DNA of 55,609 bases from Amoeboaphelidium occidentale (Eukaryota > Aphelidiomycota > Aphelidea). A model generated the notes under the pieces. That model saw only the letters and a list, made by a program, of their open reading frames with translations, did no database searches and was not told the origin of the DNA. Of the stretch, positions 38,956 to 49,900 are shown one piece after another; the stretch's first letter is position 1, and every line of letters starts with the position of its first letter. The stretch covers positions 1-55,609 of the forward strand of contig JALGPX010000075.1 of assembly GCA_023515795.1 (NCBI GenBank). The letters run 5' to 3'. The position numbers and the translations under genes are program-made.

Positions 38956-40605
38956 ATGTTTGGTCCATCGACAGTTGTGCCAATAGAAAACGTCAAGGTC
39001 ATCTCAGCGAAATACCCAAAGTCTCCTTCTCAGTCTTATCAGTACGGTACTGCAGGCTTTCGTTATGAAAACAGTATTCTGGATCCTGTTATGTTTCGTA
39101 CAGGAATGTTGGCTGTTTTAAGAGCCAAGTTCCTAAAGAAGACTGTTGGTGTTATGATTACTGCGAGCCATAACAAGGAAGAAGATAACGGAGTCAAAGT
39201 AGTCGATCCTATGGGAGAAATGTTGGTCAGTGAATGGGAAGTTTATGCGACAGAATTGGCAAATGCGAGCAATGATCAGGTCGGTGCAGTTGTTTCGAGA
39301 ATCGTTGCGAGCTTTAAGATTGATTTTAGTGGGCCAGGAAGCGTCGTTGTTGGTAGAGACACAAGACCTTCTGGACCTCGTTTAGTCCGTGCCTTGCATG
39401 ATGGTATTTCTGTAATGGAGGGACAAGTCAAAGATATTGGTGAAGTTTCAACTCCAATTCTTCATTTTGTTGTCAGAGCAATTAATAGCAAGCAAGATAC
39501 TCCGACAGAAGATGCATACAATGAGAAGTTAGTGAAAGCTTATAAGGATGTTATCGTTACGGCTGGCGCTTCCGATTTCTTGCCAGTCAAGTTGGTAGTT
39601 GACTGCGCAAATGGTGTTGGTGCTCCAAAGTTGGCAAAGATTGCAGATTTAATTGGAAAAGACTTCTTGAATGTTCAGCTCGTAAATACTGACATAAGGG
39701 GTAAAGGAGTGCTTAATTACAATTGTGGGGCTGATTATGTCAAAGTTGACCAGAAACTTCCTGCAGGTGTTAGCGTTGAAGATTCTAAACGATATCGTTG
39801 CAGCTCATTAGACGGAGATGCAGACAGAGTAGTTTTCTTTTATACAGACTCTGACTCCGGCAAGTTTGTTTTATTGGATGGTGATAAAATCGCTGCATTG
39901 GCTGCTGGATTTATCAATGAACTATTAACCAAAATTCCATCACTGGATTCAGTTAAAGTTGGAGTAGTTCAAACTGCTTATGCTAACGGGGCTTCTACTA
40001 AGTATTTTGAAAAGAACAAGATTCCAACTGCATGCACAGAGACTGGAGTTAAGCATTTGCATCACAAAGCTGAAGAGTTCGATGTCGGGGTTTATTTTGA
40101 AGCCAATGGTCATGGAACGGTTTTGTTTCGTGAATCTTTGTTGCAAAAATTAAAGGAATTAGCTGGATCTAGTAAGGAAGCAAAGTTAATATTGGCTCTT
40201 TCTGAATTGATAAATCAAGCGGTTGGTGATGCGATTTCTGACTTACTCATGGTTGAAGCTATGCTGAGAGTCAAAAGGTGGTCTTTTAAAGACTGGGCGT
40301 TGAATCTTTACAAGGATTTGGCAAACAGACAGTTGAAGGTAAAAGTGAAGGATAGGTCTCTCTTTGTAACTACCAATGCTGATAGACAATTGGTCAAACC
40401 TGAAGGGTTACAGAAAGATATTGAAGCTCTTGTTTCTAACTTTGAAAGTGGCCGTGCTTTTGTCAGACCTTCTGGTACGGAGGATGTTGTCAGAGTTTAT
40501 GCAGAAGCCTCAGCCCAAGAAAAGGCCGATGATTTGGCGTTTGCTGTTGCTAGTGTCGTTTATGATAAAGCAGGCGGAATTGGAGACAAGCCAGTCAAAA
40601 AATAA
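38956..40605 (+). CDS. PGM3: Phosphoacetylglucosamine mutase
   Basis: Intronless, 549 residues from the ATG at 38956; human PGM3 is 542. Four conserved loops are present: MITASHNKEEDNG with catalytic Ser71, DGDADR at 286-291 (Mg2+), ETGVKHLHHKAEEFDVGVYF/EANGHGT (sugar specificity, diagnostic of this subclass) and FVRPSGTEDVVRVYAEA around 503-519 (phosphate binding). It converts GlcNAc-6-P to GlcNAc-1-P for UDP-GlcNAc, hence chitin, N-glycans and GPI anchors. The stop TAA overlaps an AATAAA, and the convergent gene's stop lies only 2 bases further. Confidence 0.93.
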   Translation: MFGPSTVVPIENVKVISAKYPKSPSQSYQYGTAGFRYENSILDPVMFRTGMLAVLRAKFLKKTVGVMITASHNKEEDNGVKVVDPMGEMLVSEWEVYATELANASNDQVGAVVSRIVASFKIDFSGPGSVVVGRDTRPSGPRLVRALHDGISVMEGQVKDIGEVSTPILHFVVRAINSKQDTPTEDAYNEKLVKAYKDVIVTAGASDFLPVKLVVDCANGVGAPKLAKIADLIGKDFLNVQLVNTDIRGKGVLNYNCGADYVKVDQKLPAGVSVEDSKRYRCSSLDGDADRVVFFYTDSDSGKFVLLDGDKIAALAAGFINELLTKIPSLDSVKVGVVQTAYANGASTKYFEKNKIPTACTETGVKHLHHKAEEFDVGVYFEANGHGTVLFRESLLQKLKELAGSSKEAKLILALSELINQAVGDAISDLLMVEAMLRVKRWSFKDWALNLYKDLANRQLKVKVKDRSLFVTTNADRQLVKPEGLQKDIEALVSNFESGRAFVRPSGTEDVVRVYAEASAQEKADDLAFAVASVVYDKAGGIGDKPVKK

Positions 40606-40607
40606 AT

Positions 40608-41981
40608 CTATTTCACAAGGCTTCGACCCTTATTGTCTTTTTCTTGGGCTATTAACGGATCAGAGTCATCAATTCTTTTGTTTAGAGTAGGCTTGTTAAA
40701 GTCTGAAGAAGATCTTTTTCTTCCAGCCATTCTCTCCGTTGATTCTTGTTTAGCGGAGTAAAGTGAGTGTCTTTTAGGCAGGTTGTTGGTTGGAGCCTCG
40801 TTGACATGGCTACCCAATTTCAAATAGTCGTCGATGTCTCCATGTGCTGCATTATCTTTAGGCTCAACATTTCTGTTGGTATTCGAAGGCTTTTCATTCT
40901 GATCGAGGTTCATTTTATATGATTTTGCTCTTGGAGAAATTCTTGCATCTTGTGCAGGGTCTTGGTCCACATCTGCACCAGCGTTAGGAGAAGAAGAACC
41001 AGCAACTCTTTCTAAAGCTTCTCTCGCGGTAACTTGGTATTGTGGGTCAGTGAGAACATCACGATAATTCTTCTTACCTCCTTCACTTCCAGAGGCAACC
41101 TTGAATACAAACTCAACGTCCATACCAGGAGTAAATTTACGTTCAAATCTGTCAAAAGTATCAACAAGAACTGCAGAACTAGGACGATTTGTGCTTAATG
41201 CAATGATCTCATCAATATCAGCGCTGCGACTTTGAGGAACAATCTGATCAACTGCTCCAACAGATTTATATCGACGTTCCAAACTCAAATTCCTTGCAAT
41301 TTCCAATGAAGTTTTTGATGATGATTGAAACGTTCGTGATCTGTTCCTCCTGTCAGAACCAATTTCAACAACATCAAAGTCGACATTTGATTTGGCCTTC
41401 TCTAAATCCTGAATAGACTTTTTGATATTGTCAGAAGCTCCGACTGCGACTATAGAATCGATATCCAAAATATACTTTGCATCGCGCTTGTCAACTGGGC
41501 TTTCTTTTTTATCCTTATCTGTCAAGAGCTTCATCTCTGCACTGTTCTTGCTTTGAGTCTGACTTTGCGCCGATTCATCTGATTGTTCAGTGTTCTCAGA
41601 ATCAATTTCGTGCCTCAAGGGATGATCTGAAGACGGAGCGTCTGGATTGGTTTTCCCGGAAAAGAATGTAACATTCTTGAATGAGGCTCGAGGTGATCTT
41701 AGTACTTTTGCTGAAGGCTTCTCCGCTTGACCTCCCAAACTTATAGATCTGGCCTTTCCCTTACCATCAGAGTCCACCGAAGAATCACTCATTTTAACAT
41801 CTGATATCTTTAGAAAGCTATCAATATCTGAAACTTCATGAGGTTTTAACAGTGTAGGAGTCGATCTAGAAGCAACGCCATGTGGATCTTCATTACCAGG
41901 ACTGATCTTAGAATACGAAGATCTCTTTTGTACTTCTTTGTTCGATCTAGACGCTGTATCGTCTCTTGTATTTCTTCTCAT
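40608..41981 (-). CDS. Disordered protein with four spaced DID-type short motifs
   Basis: 457 residues from the ATG at 41981; stop TAG at 40608-40610. Very Ser-, Asp-, Arg- and Lys-rich, with no membrane or signal segment. A nine-residue motif recurs four times: DIDSFLKIS (~52), DIDSIVAVG (~173), DIDEIIALS (~255) and DIDDYLKLG (~382), spaced by 80-130 residues. Basophilic or proline-directed phospho-sites surround them (LRSPRASF, ISPRAKSY, RSRTFQSS, RYKSVGA). The only longer hydrophobic part is FTPGMDVEFVFKVAS (~284). The motifs look like repeated docking sites for one partner on a flexible scaffold. I do not recognise a family. It is divergent from the METTL24-like gene, ATGs 85 bases apart. 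Confidence 0.65.
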   Translation of the reverse strand: MRRNTRDDTASRSNKEVQKRSSYSKISPGNEDPHGVASRSTPTLLKPHEVSDIDSFLKISDVKMSDSSVDSDGKGKARSISLGGQAEKPSAKVLRSPRASFKNVTFFSGKTNPDAPSSDHPLRHEIDSENTEQSDESAQSQTQSKNSAEMKLLTDKDKKESPVDKRDAKYILDIDSIVAVGASDNIKKSIQDLEKAKSNVDFDVVEIGSDRRNRSRTFQSSSKTSLEIARNLSLERRYKSVGAVDQIVPQSRSADIDEIIALSTNRPSSAVLVDTFDRFERKFTPGMDVEFVFKVASGSEGGKKNYRDVLTDPQYQVTAREALERVAGSSSPNAGADVDQDPAQDARISPRAKSYKMNLDQNEKPSNTNRNVEPKDNAAHGDIDDYLKLGSHVNEAPTNNLPKRHSLYSAKQESTERMAGRKRSSSDFNKPTLNKRIDDSDPLIAQEKDNKGRSLVK

Positions 41982-42066
41982 TTGAAACAATCTTTACACA
42001 GAATGGAATGAGAATCACAGATACAAACTGAATGTTTGGCTGTGCAAAAAGCTTTTTGAGGTTTCA

Positions 42067-42936
42067 ATGAGTTTGATCACTCTTAGGCACGGCTGCCCAA
42101 AACTAAAGCTTGTAATACTTTTACTATTAGCATTAGCTGTCTTACTGGAATCTTGGTACATGATATCATCAGGATCCTGGGCTGAAACTGAAACCAATCC
42201 AACAATCAATTATCCTAAAACCCAAGAAGAATGGAATGCTTTTAGACAAGATACTGCACATAAGGCCAGAATGGTAAATCGAATGAATAGTAATGATCCA
42301 AAAGTTGCATTTAAATCAGTACCGATAACATATGAATGTGATCGAAATAATTTAGAAAGACTTGGAGATCAGGAAGATGGAGGTAAATGGGTTTGTAAAG
42401 ACTTCTTTGCAAATAAGGAATCTATAACTGTGTTCAGTGTTGGTTCAAATGGAGATTTCTCATATGAAGCAGCTGTACTGAAAATGCAGAACGGCAAAGC
42501 GAAAATCCACACATTTGACTGCACTGGTGTTTGGGAACCTCCTTATCAAGCGATATCCTTTCATAATTGGTGCCTATTCTACAAAGATATAGAAACTGGT
42601 AATTACACAACTAAAGCTTGGGGAACTATTCTGCAAGAACTCGATATAAAACGTGTAGATCTTTTAAAGTTAGACATTGAGGGATATGAATGGAGCATAC
42701 TACATTCTATGCTGAGACATCCAAAACTAGAAGAACTACCAAAGCAGATCAATCTGGAACTTCATAATGCTTTACCTGGTGGTATTTACAAGAAGATTAA
42801 TGATAATTCACTCTACAACCGAGTGCAGAAGTTATTTACGCTATTTGATGATGCAGGATACTACGTTGCATCTTCCGAGTTCAATATTTACTCTGATCAG
42901 CCATGCTGTTCGGAGTTTACACTCATAAGGCCATAA
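42067..42936 (+). CDS. METTL24-like membrane-anchored methyltransferase-domain protein
   Basis: 289 residues. The N-terminus is a signal anchor (LVILLLLALAVLLESWYMIS, ~15-34), so the domain should face the secretory lumen. The Methyltransf_22-type pattern is clear: ERLGDQEDGGKWVCKDFF, ITVFSVGSNGDFSYEAAVLK (SAM-binding loop), IHTFDCTGVW, VDLLKLDIEGYEWSIL, INLELHN and DDAGYYVASSEFNIYS, ending CCSEFTLIRP. Relatives include animal METTL24 and many algal, oomycete and fungal proteins of unknown substrate. The conserved D of FDC and DIEG would contact the cofactor. It is convergent with the SIKE-like gene, stops 9 nt apart. Confidence 0.78.
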   Translation: MSLITLRHGCPKLKLVILLLLALAVLLESWYMISSGSWAETETNPTINYPKTQEEWNAFRQDTAHKARMVNRMNSNDPKVAFKSVPITYECDRNNLERLGDQEDGGKWVCKDFFANKESITVFSVGSNGDFSYEAAVLKMQNGKAKIHTFDCTGVWEPPYQAISFHNWCLFYKDIETGNYTTKAWGTILQELDIKRVDLLKLDIEGYEWSILHSMLRHPKLEELPKQINLELHNALPGGIYKKINDNSLYNRVQKLFTLFDDAGYYVASSEFNIYSDQPCCSEFTLIRP

Positions 42937-42945
42937 ATAATCATT

Positions 42946-43617
42946 CTATTGAGACAAAAGCGCAGTTTCATCAGATATTGCCAACAGCTCTTTTAAGCCT
43001 TCGTTTTCTTTTGACAATTGTTCAATTAAAGACTTAAAGTCAGCAACCTAAAGCGATTTAAAAAATTACCCGCTGGTCCAATTCCTCATAGTCTGATGCC
43101 ACAGCTTCGCGCATAACCGTGAGAGTTTCATGAAGTTTCTGTTGCAACATGAAATTTTCCTGTCTCAGCGCTTCATTAGCCCTTCGTTCTTCTTCCAGCT
43201 GCTTTTCCATGGACCTCCTGACGGCAGCTTTTTCATCTGCTATGGAGTTCTGTAGTTGTCGGAACTTTTGCATAACCAATTCCAAAGTTTTATTCAGATC
43301 TTCATTATCCTTTGACAGATCCATACATTTCTGCTCAAGATCTTGAATCTGCTTAGTTTCTTCCAGCGCAAAGAGTTATTGAGGGAGTTGTAGTAGAAGT
43401 TTACTTTTCTGGTCCAAAGCTTCGACTGTTGATTTATCCAGATTCACAGAGACATTATCCTTGTCCAATTTTGTCTAGGCTTTAGCTTTCCAAAGAAGCG
43501 CTGTAGAAATACTTTTATTGATTCCACTTGAGTCACAACGCTACTCAATAAGTCATTGTTCTTTTGCAGCAGTTCTGATAATTCTGTGCTCAGTGCTTCG
43601 ACCTTGTTTGAACTCAT
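42946..43617 (-). CDS. SIKE/FGFR1OP2-like coiled-coil protein (STRIPAK component)
   Basis: Exons 43617-43513, 43474-43405, 43359-43070 and 43047-42946; introns 38, 45 and 22 nt, each in phase; 188 residues. Entirely coiled coil. Segments match SIKE1/FGFR1OP2: EDLNKTLELVMQKFRQLQ (compare EEHQSALELIMSKYREQ), LTVMREAVASDYEELDQR (compare AAVMRKAIEIDEQ) and, after the last intron, LIEQLSKENEGLKELLAIS (compare LEQENKGLREILQIT). Human SIKE proteins connect to the STRIPAK phosphatase-kinase complex, and fungal counterparts act in cell fusion and development. The 22-nt intron (43048-43069, GTAATT...TTTAG) is needed to reach the conserved C-terminal coil. Confidence 0.72.
43048..43069 (-). other. 22-nt candidate spliceosomal intron
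   Basis: GTAATT to TTTAG, 22 bases on the minus strand. Read through, it gives VIF and a TAA; removed, the frame continues into the conserved SIKE C-terminal heptads. No other donor nearby keeps both flanking conserved blocks. Confidence 0.65.
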
Positions 43618-43953
43618 CTGGCTAAATAAACTGGAAACTGATACTTCTTGATAGATATGTCGTTTACGCTTTGACAAATGCGTAACATGGACAGGTTTCT
43701 TACGTTGTCCTGTGGTGCGTCTTAATCAAGCTCTTGCTTTGACCAAGCTCAAGCGCGCGCACATTAGCCGCAGAAGCTTCTTAACAGTTCTGCCTTTTAA
43801 TATGACATCAAATAAAGCCTGAGCTCTCTAAAATTATAATCTTTTATGCGATGACGCTAATTTTGAAGCACGAGGAAGCTCCGGTGGTATCAAAGCACGC
43901 TGGAGTCGTTTTGTTTCAACTTCCGATTTGACTCTTAACATCCACCCACGATT
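43618..43953. other. Divergent intergenic region, SIKE-like / BLTP2
   Basis: 336 bases holding both promoters. CAAGCGCGCGCAC at 43768-43780 is a GC-rich spot in otherwise A/T-rich DNA. TTTTATGCGATGACGC precedes the BLTP2 start by about 100 bases. No RNA gene or extra frame supported. Confidence 0.35.
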
Positions 43954-46900
43954 ATGGAAAACATTTATAGTTCTTACCAGGCTATTGCGACTTTTCTTAT
44001 TGCTTCTATTGTTGTTATTGTCATCTTTTACTTTCGTTACTTCTTCATTTGGTCAAAGTATGGAGTATCAATTGGATCAATCGGCTTTGGAGTGCTCAAA
44101 GATGTGCGCAACTATGACAGCAGAATGTTTCAGTCTTTATTTGATATTTCTGTTACTAATAAGCCCTTGTTTCATGTTGGAACGTTTGAGATGATCTTGG
44201 GCAGTGGAAGGGTTTATGGTTCTGATGGAACAAATGATCGAACAAAGTCTTGGATTAATATACTTGCTAGAGATGTTGATTTATCGATACTCGTTAGGAA
44301 TAATACAAGAACTGATGAAGAGAATATGCAATTGAACACATACTTGAAGAATCACAGCGGAAAGAGCACTGCAAACGCAGTTCTGATATTAGAAACTTTG
44401 GGCTTGCTATCAAGCGAGGGACAGTTGTCATTAATGCGTGCGCTTTACTTTCCTATTGGTGTTATTTTCAGGTATTTTGGTGTCCTTCTGATGGGTCGTC
44501 TAGTATCGGTAAAGATTGAAAATATTAAGGTCAAGATGGTTATGCCGTCGCAAGGTGTGGAATTTACGTGGCATTCTTCGCGCATGAATGTTGGTAGTGA
44601 GATCAATGCAGAGTATCAGTCTACTGCAAAGAAGCAAATGAATGATTTTCTGCCTGGAATTAAGAGGTTGTGGAGTAGAAGGATGAAAATGTCCTTCATG
44701 GTAGAAGGATTGTTATTGGAAGCTGGTTCTAGTAAGGATACAAAAGAAAATATACTGGAGAAAGTATGGGCGGTGAAGCTAAGGAAAACCGAAGTTAACT
44801 TGCTTTTTGTTATAGGAAGATTTACTTCTACTCTATCGGATCCTTCTGCGAAATTAAACATTGATGGGCTAACCATATCAGTTACAAATGCATTGAAATT
44901 GTTCAAGTACGTCCAGACTGTAAAAATTAAGCGAGAAAATAACTATACTGATGGACTAGATAATTCTCTCGATGATACGAAAGACAACCTTTACGATTAC
45001 AAAAAGCTAGAGGATACAGTTTTTAAAGGTCTCAGTAAACTCCTGTTATTTCAAAGCTGGTCATTGCTGTTATCTTTACGGGATCTAGTTTTGGAGTATA
45101 GTCTTGATGATGCACAAACTGGAAGGTTCATCGCGAGGATGATATCGGAAGTATCTTCTAAAGATTTGTCTTTATTGCGACAAGGAAAAGACGCTAATCT
45201 CTTACTTTCAATTCGATTAAATCAGTTTTATGTAAAGTTAGACTCTAATCCTGAAATGGAAAGTTCAGAGGATGGTGCATTTCTTCTGGAATCGGGAATC
45301 GAAGGTCTTTCAGCAAGAATGGATATGGAAACTGTCATCCCTTCAGCATACTTCAATAATGGTCTCCCTCTCCTAAACTTAGGAAAACTGGACTTTTTAC
45401 TAGAAGTTCCTTACGGATTTGCGTTCCTAATGGTGCCAGAGATGAACTTCGATTTGAAGACATTAGGCAGAAGAATGTTCACTTTCAATATTTCGATAGA
45501 TGATTTTGGATTTGTTTTAGATTTTGCAAATGTTGCTGCACTATCAGAAACTCTCACAGAGGAAGAAGATTTTGATCTCAGTTTAGTGCTTCGAAAACGT
45601 GGATCTGTTCTAGTGAATAATAAGGTTTTGGTTGAAAAGAAAGTCCCAGTGAAGTCTGATTTTCCTATTATTCTGCCTTCTATTGAGACTGTATTGGAGG
45701 AGTTTGGTTTAGAATGCAGTATCTTGTTGAGTAATATTCATGCATCAGCCTCAATCGATTCAGTGGAAAAGATGGAGAAGAACGGTTTCAGCTCCAATTT
45801 TATCTTGTCGATTTTGGTAATTGAAGAGGTCTCGTTTCAGTTTTGCTATGACCAAGGAAAGTCATCACGTGTATCTAGCACGCTGAATGATAAGTGGCAA
45901 AATGCGGAAGCTTTTGGATATGTCTCATCCTCATTGAGTTTAACTGGTATCGATGCTCATTTGACGAGAGGTCCATATGTGAAGATCAATGATATTTATA
46001 AGGATCGAATCAATAAGTCTTACTTGCTTCTACCGAGAATCGATATCACATTGAATGGATTTGTGCCTATCCACACTCTGTCCGATACTGAAGTCAAAAT
46101 TCAATCATTCTTTGAAGGAAAATTTAAATCTTCGGATCTCAAAATTGTCGTTACCAATGATAGTGGGTTTGACACCGTTCTTAAAGATTCCATCATGGGT
46201 TTGCTGAAAGAACTAAGAAAACAAGAAAAGGTGTCACAATTAATGATCCAATTAGCGGAGAACGAGAGGCTAAGAAGTTTAGACCCGAAGCCAAAAGTCT
46301 TTGTATCTTTAGGAAAATATGAAGTTGCACTGAAACTTCAAGGCGAGATCAATAATTATCTCATACTCTTAGGAGTTGATCTTCATAAAGACACTCTATT
46401 AGAGCTCTCATTGCGACAAGTCAAAGTTGAACATGAATTAAATTTGATAGATAGAATGAAAGTTATAAATGCGACTACAAAAGGTGATGTAGCAGATATC
46501 GTGATGTCATCGCTTACTTTTGTCGCGGACAAACCGAACCGCTTAACTTTATTGCGGCTGCATACAATCAGTGCTCTGCAAGGATTGCAAAAGGGATCTT
46601 CTTACACTCTGGGGCTCAATGTTGATTTGGTTACTGGAGAATACGGTCTTTATAGTCATTTGGTATTGTTTAGAAGCTTTAAGTTTGTTCACAATCTTCT
46701 GATGGATATACTCCTATTCTTCAAACAAAAGAAAAAAGCAGCTGATGATGTACAAGCTCACAAAGAAGAATTTGACCAAAGTCATCCGTTTGAGCTCAAG
46801 TTGAATCTTTCTCGAGCAGACATAAGAGTGCTTCTCCCAGAAAACGTCAAAATGAATTTACTTCTGAACGAGTTTGTGTTTACGATTGACTTTCAATCAA

Positions 46901-49900
46901 AATACTCCGTTATGTCTTTGGCGCATGTTGGTTTGAAGAGTGAAAATCAAAAGGAAATATTCCAAATTGAAAGCATCAAAGTAGACGTTCAGAGGCCAAA
47001 TGAAAAGAATGCAGCTGACCTTGTAAAAGCTGGAAAAAGTATCATCTTTGGTTTCTCGTTTGGGCTATCCATAAGAAAAGCAATATGGTTTCTTCCGCAT
47101 GATTATAATTTTTCTGAGTTCATTGAGGGCGTGACTATTCTTCAAGCTAGCCTGAAGCAATTGCATGAACTTGGAATTACGGAGCCTCCGCCTTTGGAAG
47201 AGAGAAAGAAGCTTATTTCAGAAAGAAAGGCCAACAAAGTTCCATTTGACATTCGTTTCTACATCAGCGAAATTGACATCGTACTTGAAGACGACCCTTT
47301 TGATGGGAAACTTAATCGCATTCATAAATGCGGGTTTCTGGAACAAAAGGAAAGGATTCAGCGCATTAAGTTCTTTGAAAGCAGAGTAGAAAAATTGAAG
47401 AATAGCATAGTAACCAAGCTCGATAAAAGAATTGCATCTATTGAACTTATCAACGAGGCTTTTAACAAATTAATGGAATTACAATCAATGATGTGGATAA
47501 GTAGGATCAATAATGATCCGAAGACCAAAATTCAACAGCATTTAGGTCTAGACTGTGCTCCTCTTGTTCATATACTTGGAAGATCTATTGCAGTTGCGTT
47601 GAAACCGCCAAATTTAAAAGGTATGACAGTGCCAGAAGCAATTCACTCGCTGGATCCTACGACGCCACTTGGTCTTTTGTACGGAACTCTTGTTGCATTT
47701 CAGGTTGAGCTGGAATTTTCTCAATTCAGTTATCAATTGAGAGACTTTCCTGTTCCATTTATTTCAATTCCTTACAAGTTTGAAAACAAGGAAGCCACAA
47801 CAAAGTTATCCGGCTTATTCATAATCAGTGAGGCGATTACAGACTTGGAAAAACAAACGAGATATATCCAAGTGACGGCTAAGAATAGGCCTGATCCGAA
47901 ACCATTTGAGGCTTTAAAGATAGCTAGAACAATTATTCCACCAAAGATTTACACAGATGTGGAGATTCAGCTAACTAATTCAAACGCCAAGGAGGAAATT
48001 TTGTCCCAGTTTACCTTTGGACCAGGATTAGAACCGCATTTATCCGATATGAATCGGGCTTTTGCCAGAATATCTCCCGAAAGTGTTGATCCAAGTGAGA
48101 AGCTTGCTTTTTGGGATAAGTTCAGGCTTCATTGTCATGGAAATTTGAATCTGGTCGTTCCGGAAAATGCAGGGTTCAAGATTAAGCTCTTGGGTACCAG
48201 GAACATGCATGAAGCTGTTGAGTATCGAGGTTCCGGAATTGATATTATGCTGAAGAAGGGAGTCAAGGCAAGAATGACTAAAACCAAAACACTGGAAAAC
48301 AACAAGATCATGGAAGAAGAAACTTCTTATACAGAAACTGGAACTTTATCCGACAAAACAATTTTGAGCGAGTCTTTCAAGGATATCAATAATACATCTT
48401 ATGCCCCTATTCAAATTGAGGTTGGGGAAATATTAGCTCTACTGCCGTACAAAAAAGATGGACTTGAAATGAATGATTTTATGTTGGCACAATTGAATGG
48501 TGGAGTTTTCGTAACGATAACACCTGATATTGAGACTGTTACAGCAGGAACTCACGTGGATGTCTTCACCAAATCGCCAGAATTTGTCGATGAAGCAGAA
48601 TCTCACGATTCTTTCCGGACCATCAGAACCAAGTCGCTCACATTTAATTTCACTATTAATGCTCCGTCAGACAGAGTTGAACTGAAGGGAAGGAACTACT
48701 TCAAGTTATCTCATGAAGTCATTTCTCATTTTGAGGCATTCGGGAGTCTGTATTCCTCTCCGATTACATTGATACCAGTCAGATCAGGTCCTCTATATTA
48801 TCCGCCGCCTTTAAAAGCACCAAAAACACAAAAACTCTCTAGATATATGAAAGGAATTAATATTCATGGAAATCTAAGAGACCTGCTTTTCGGCTACTCG
48901 CACTATTCTGATGAAGACGAGATAGGAGTGAGGGGAATTATCGATGACATTAAAGCAACAATCTTCTTGCAGCAAGAAAATTTCATATGTGGCCGCAAAG
49001 GCGCTAACTGGGAGATTATGGCAGCAGATTTTGATATTACTGGACTGACTTTGCGGACTGTCAGGAGAGGGCACTTTGAATTTAACGAGAATGGCGATTT
49101 TGAAGAAGATGTTCATCCCCAAAAACTTAAAACGCTCTCAGAACTTCATAATGATTCAAAGGAGCCGAATTGGTTGTTCGAGAATGAGCTGGAATCTGAA
49201 AAGCTTCGGAACGATTACCCACATCCAAACGATTCAATAAGTGAATTTGAGAATCCAATCGAAATGAATCCACTTTTATGGGCACCAAAGGTTGTTTACT
49301 TTCGCCATGGATCTCATTCTTTCTTCGAGAGTATCGACGATTACATTGAAACGGGGGAATCTATTGTGCCTGAAAGAGATGTCAATATTATGCAAGCAAA
49401 TCTACTGAAAGAGCGTTTGATCGAGTTGACGAACGAAATCGATCGCTACAAGAACAGAATTAAGTACTGGCAAGACAGAATTTATCTCTTTAATGATGAA
49501 TTACTGAAAAAGCAGAGCGAGAATTTGATGAGTAGATTAGAGACGTTGTTCGAGAAGAAAAGAAGCATAGAGTCACAGTTTACCGCAATGTCTGAAAAAA
49601 TTGGTAAAAGAAAGGATATTCTGAACAGAAGCATGGTAAAAAGGAAATCAGAATCGTTCTTGCGTGATGATGGTTCAAATGTAAATACACCACGACATTT
49701 GCTCAGCGATGATGAAGGAGGAGGGCCGTCTGAGTATTTGACCCCGAAGTCAGGTGGAGGGCTCTTTGTGCCGCGTCACAAGAGAGCACAAACTTCTTTT
49801 GCAGCATCGATTTTCAAAAGAAGCCGTCACAATTCAGAGTCATCTCAAATGAGCAGAGAAAAAAATATTGAAAAGCAGTACAAAAGAAAAGAGTTCCTTC

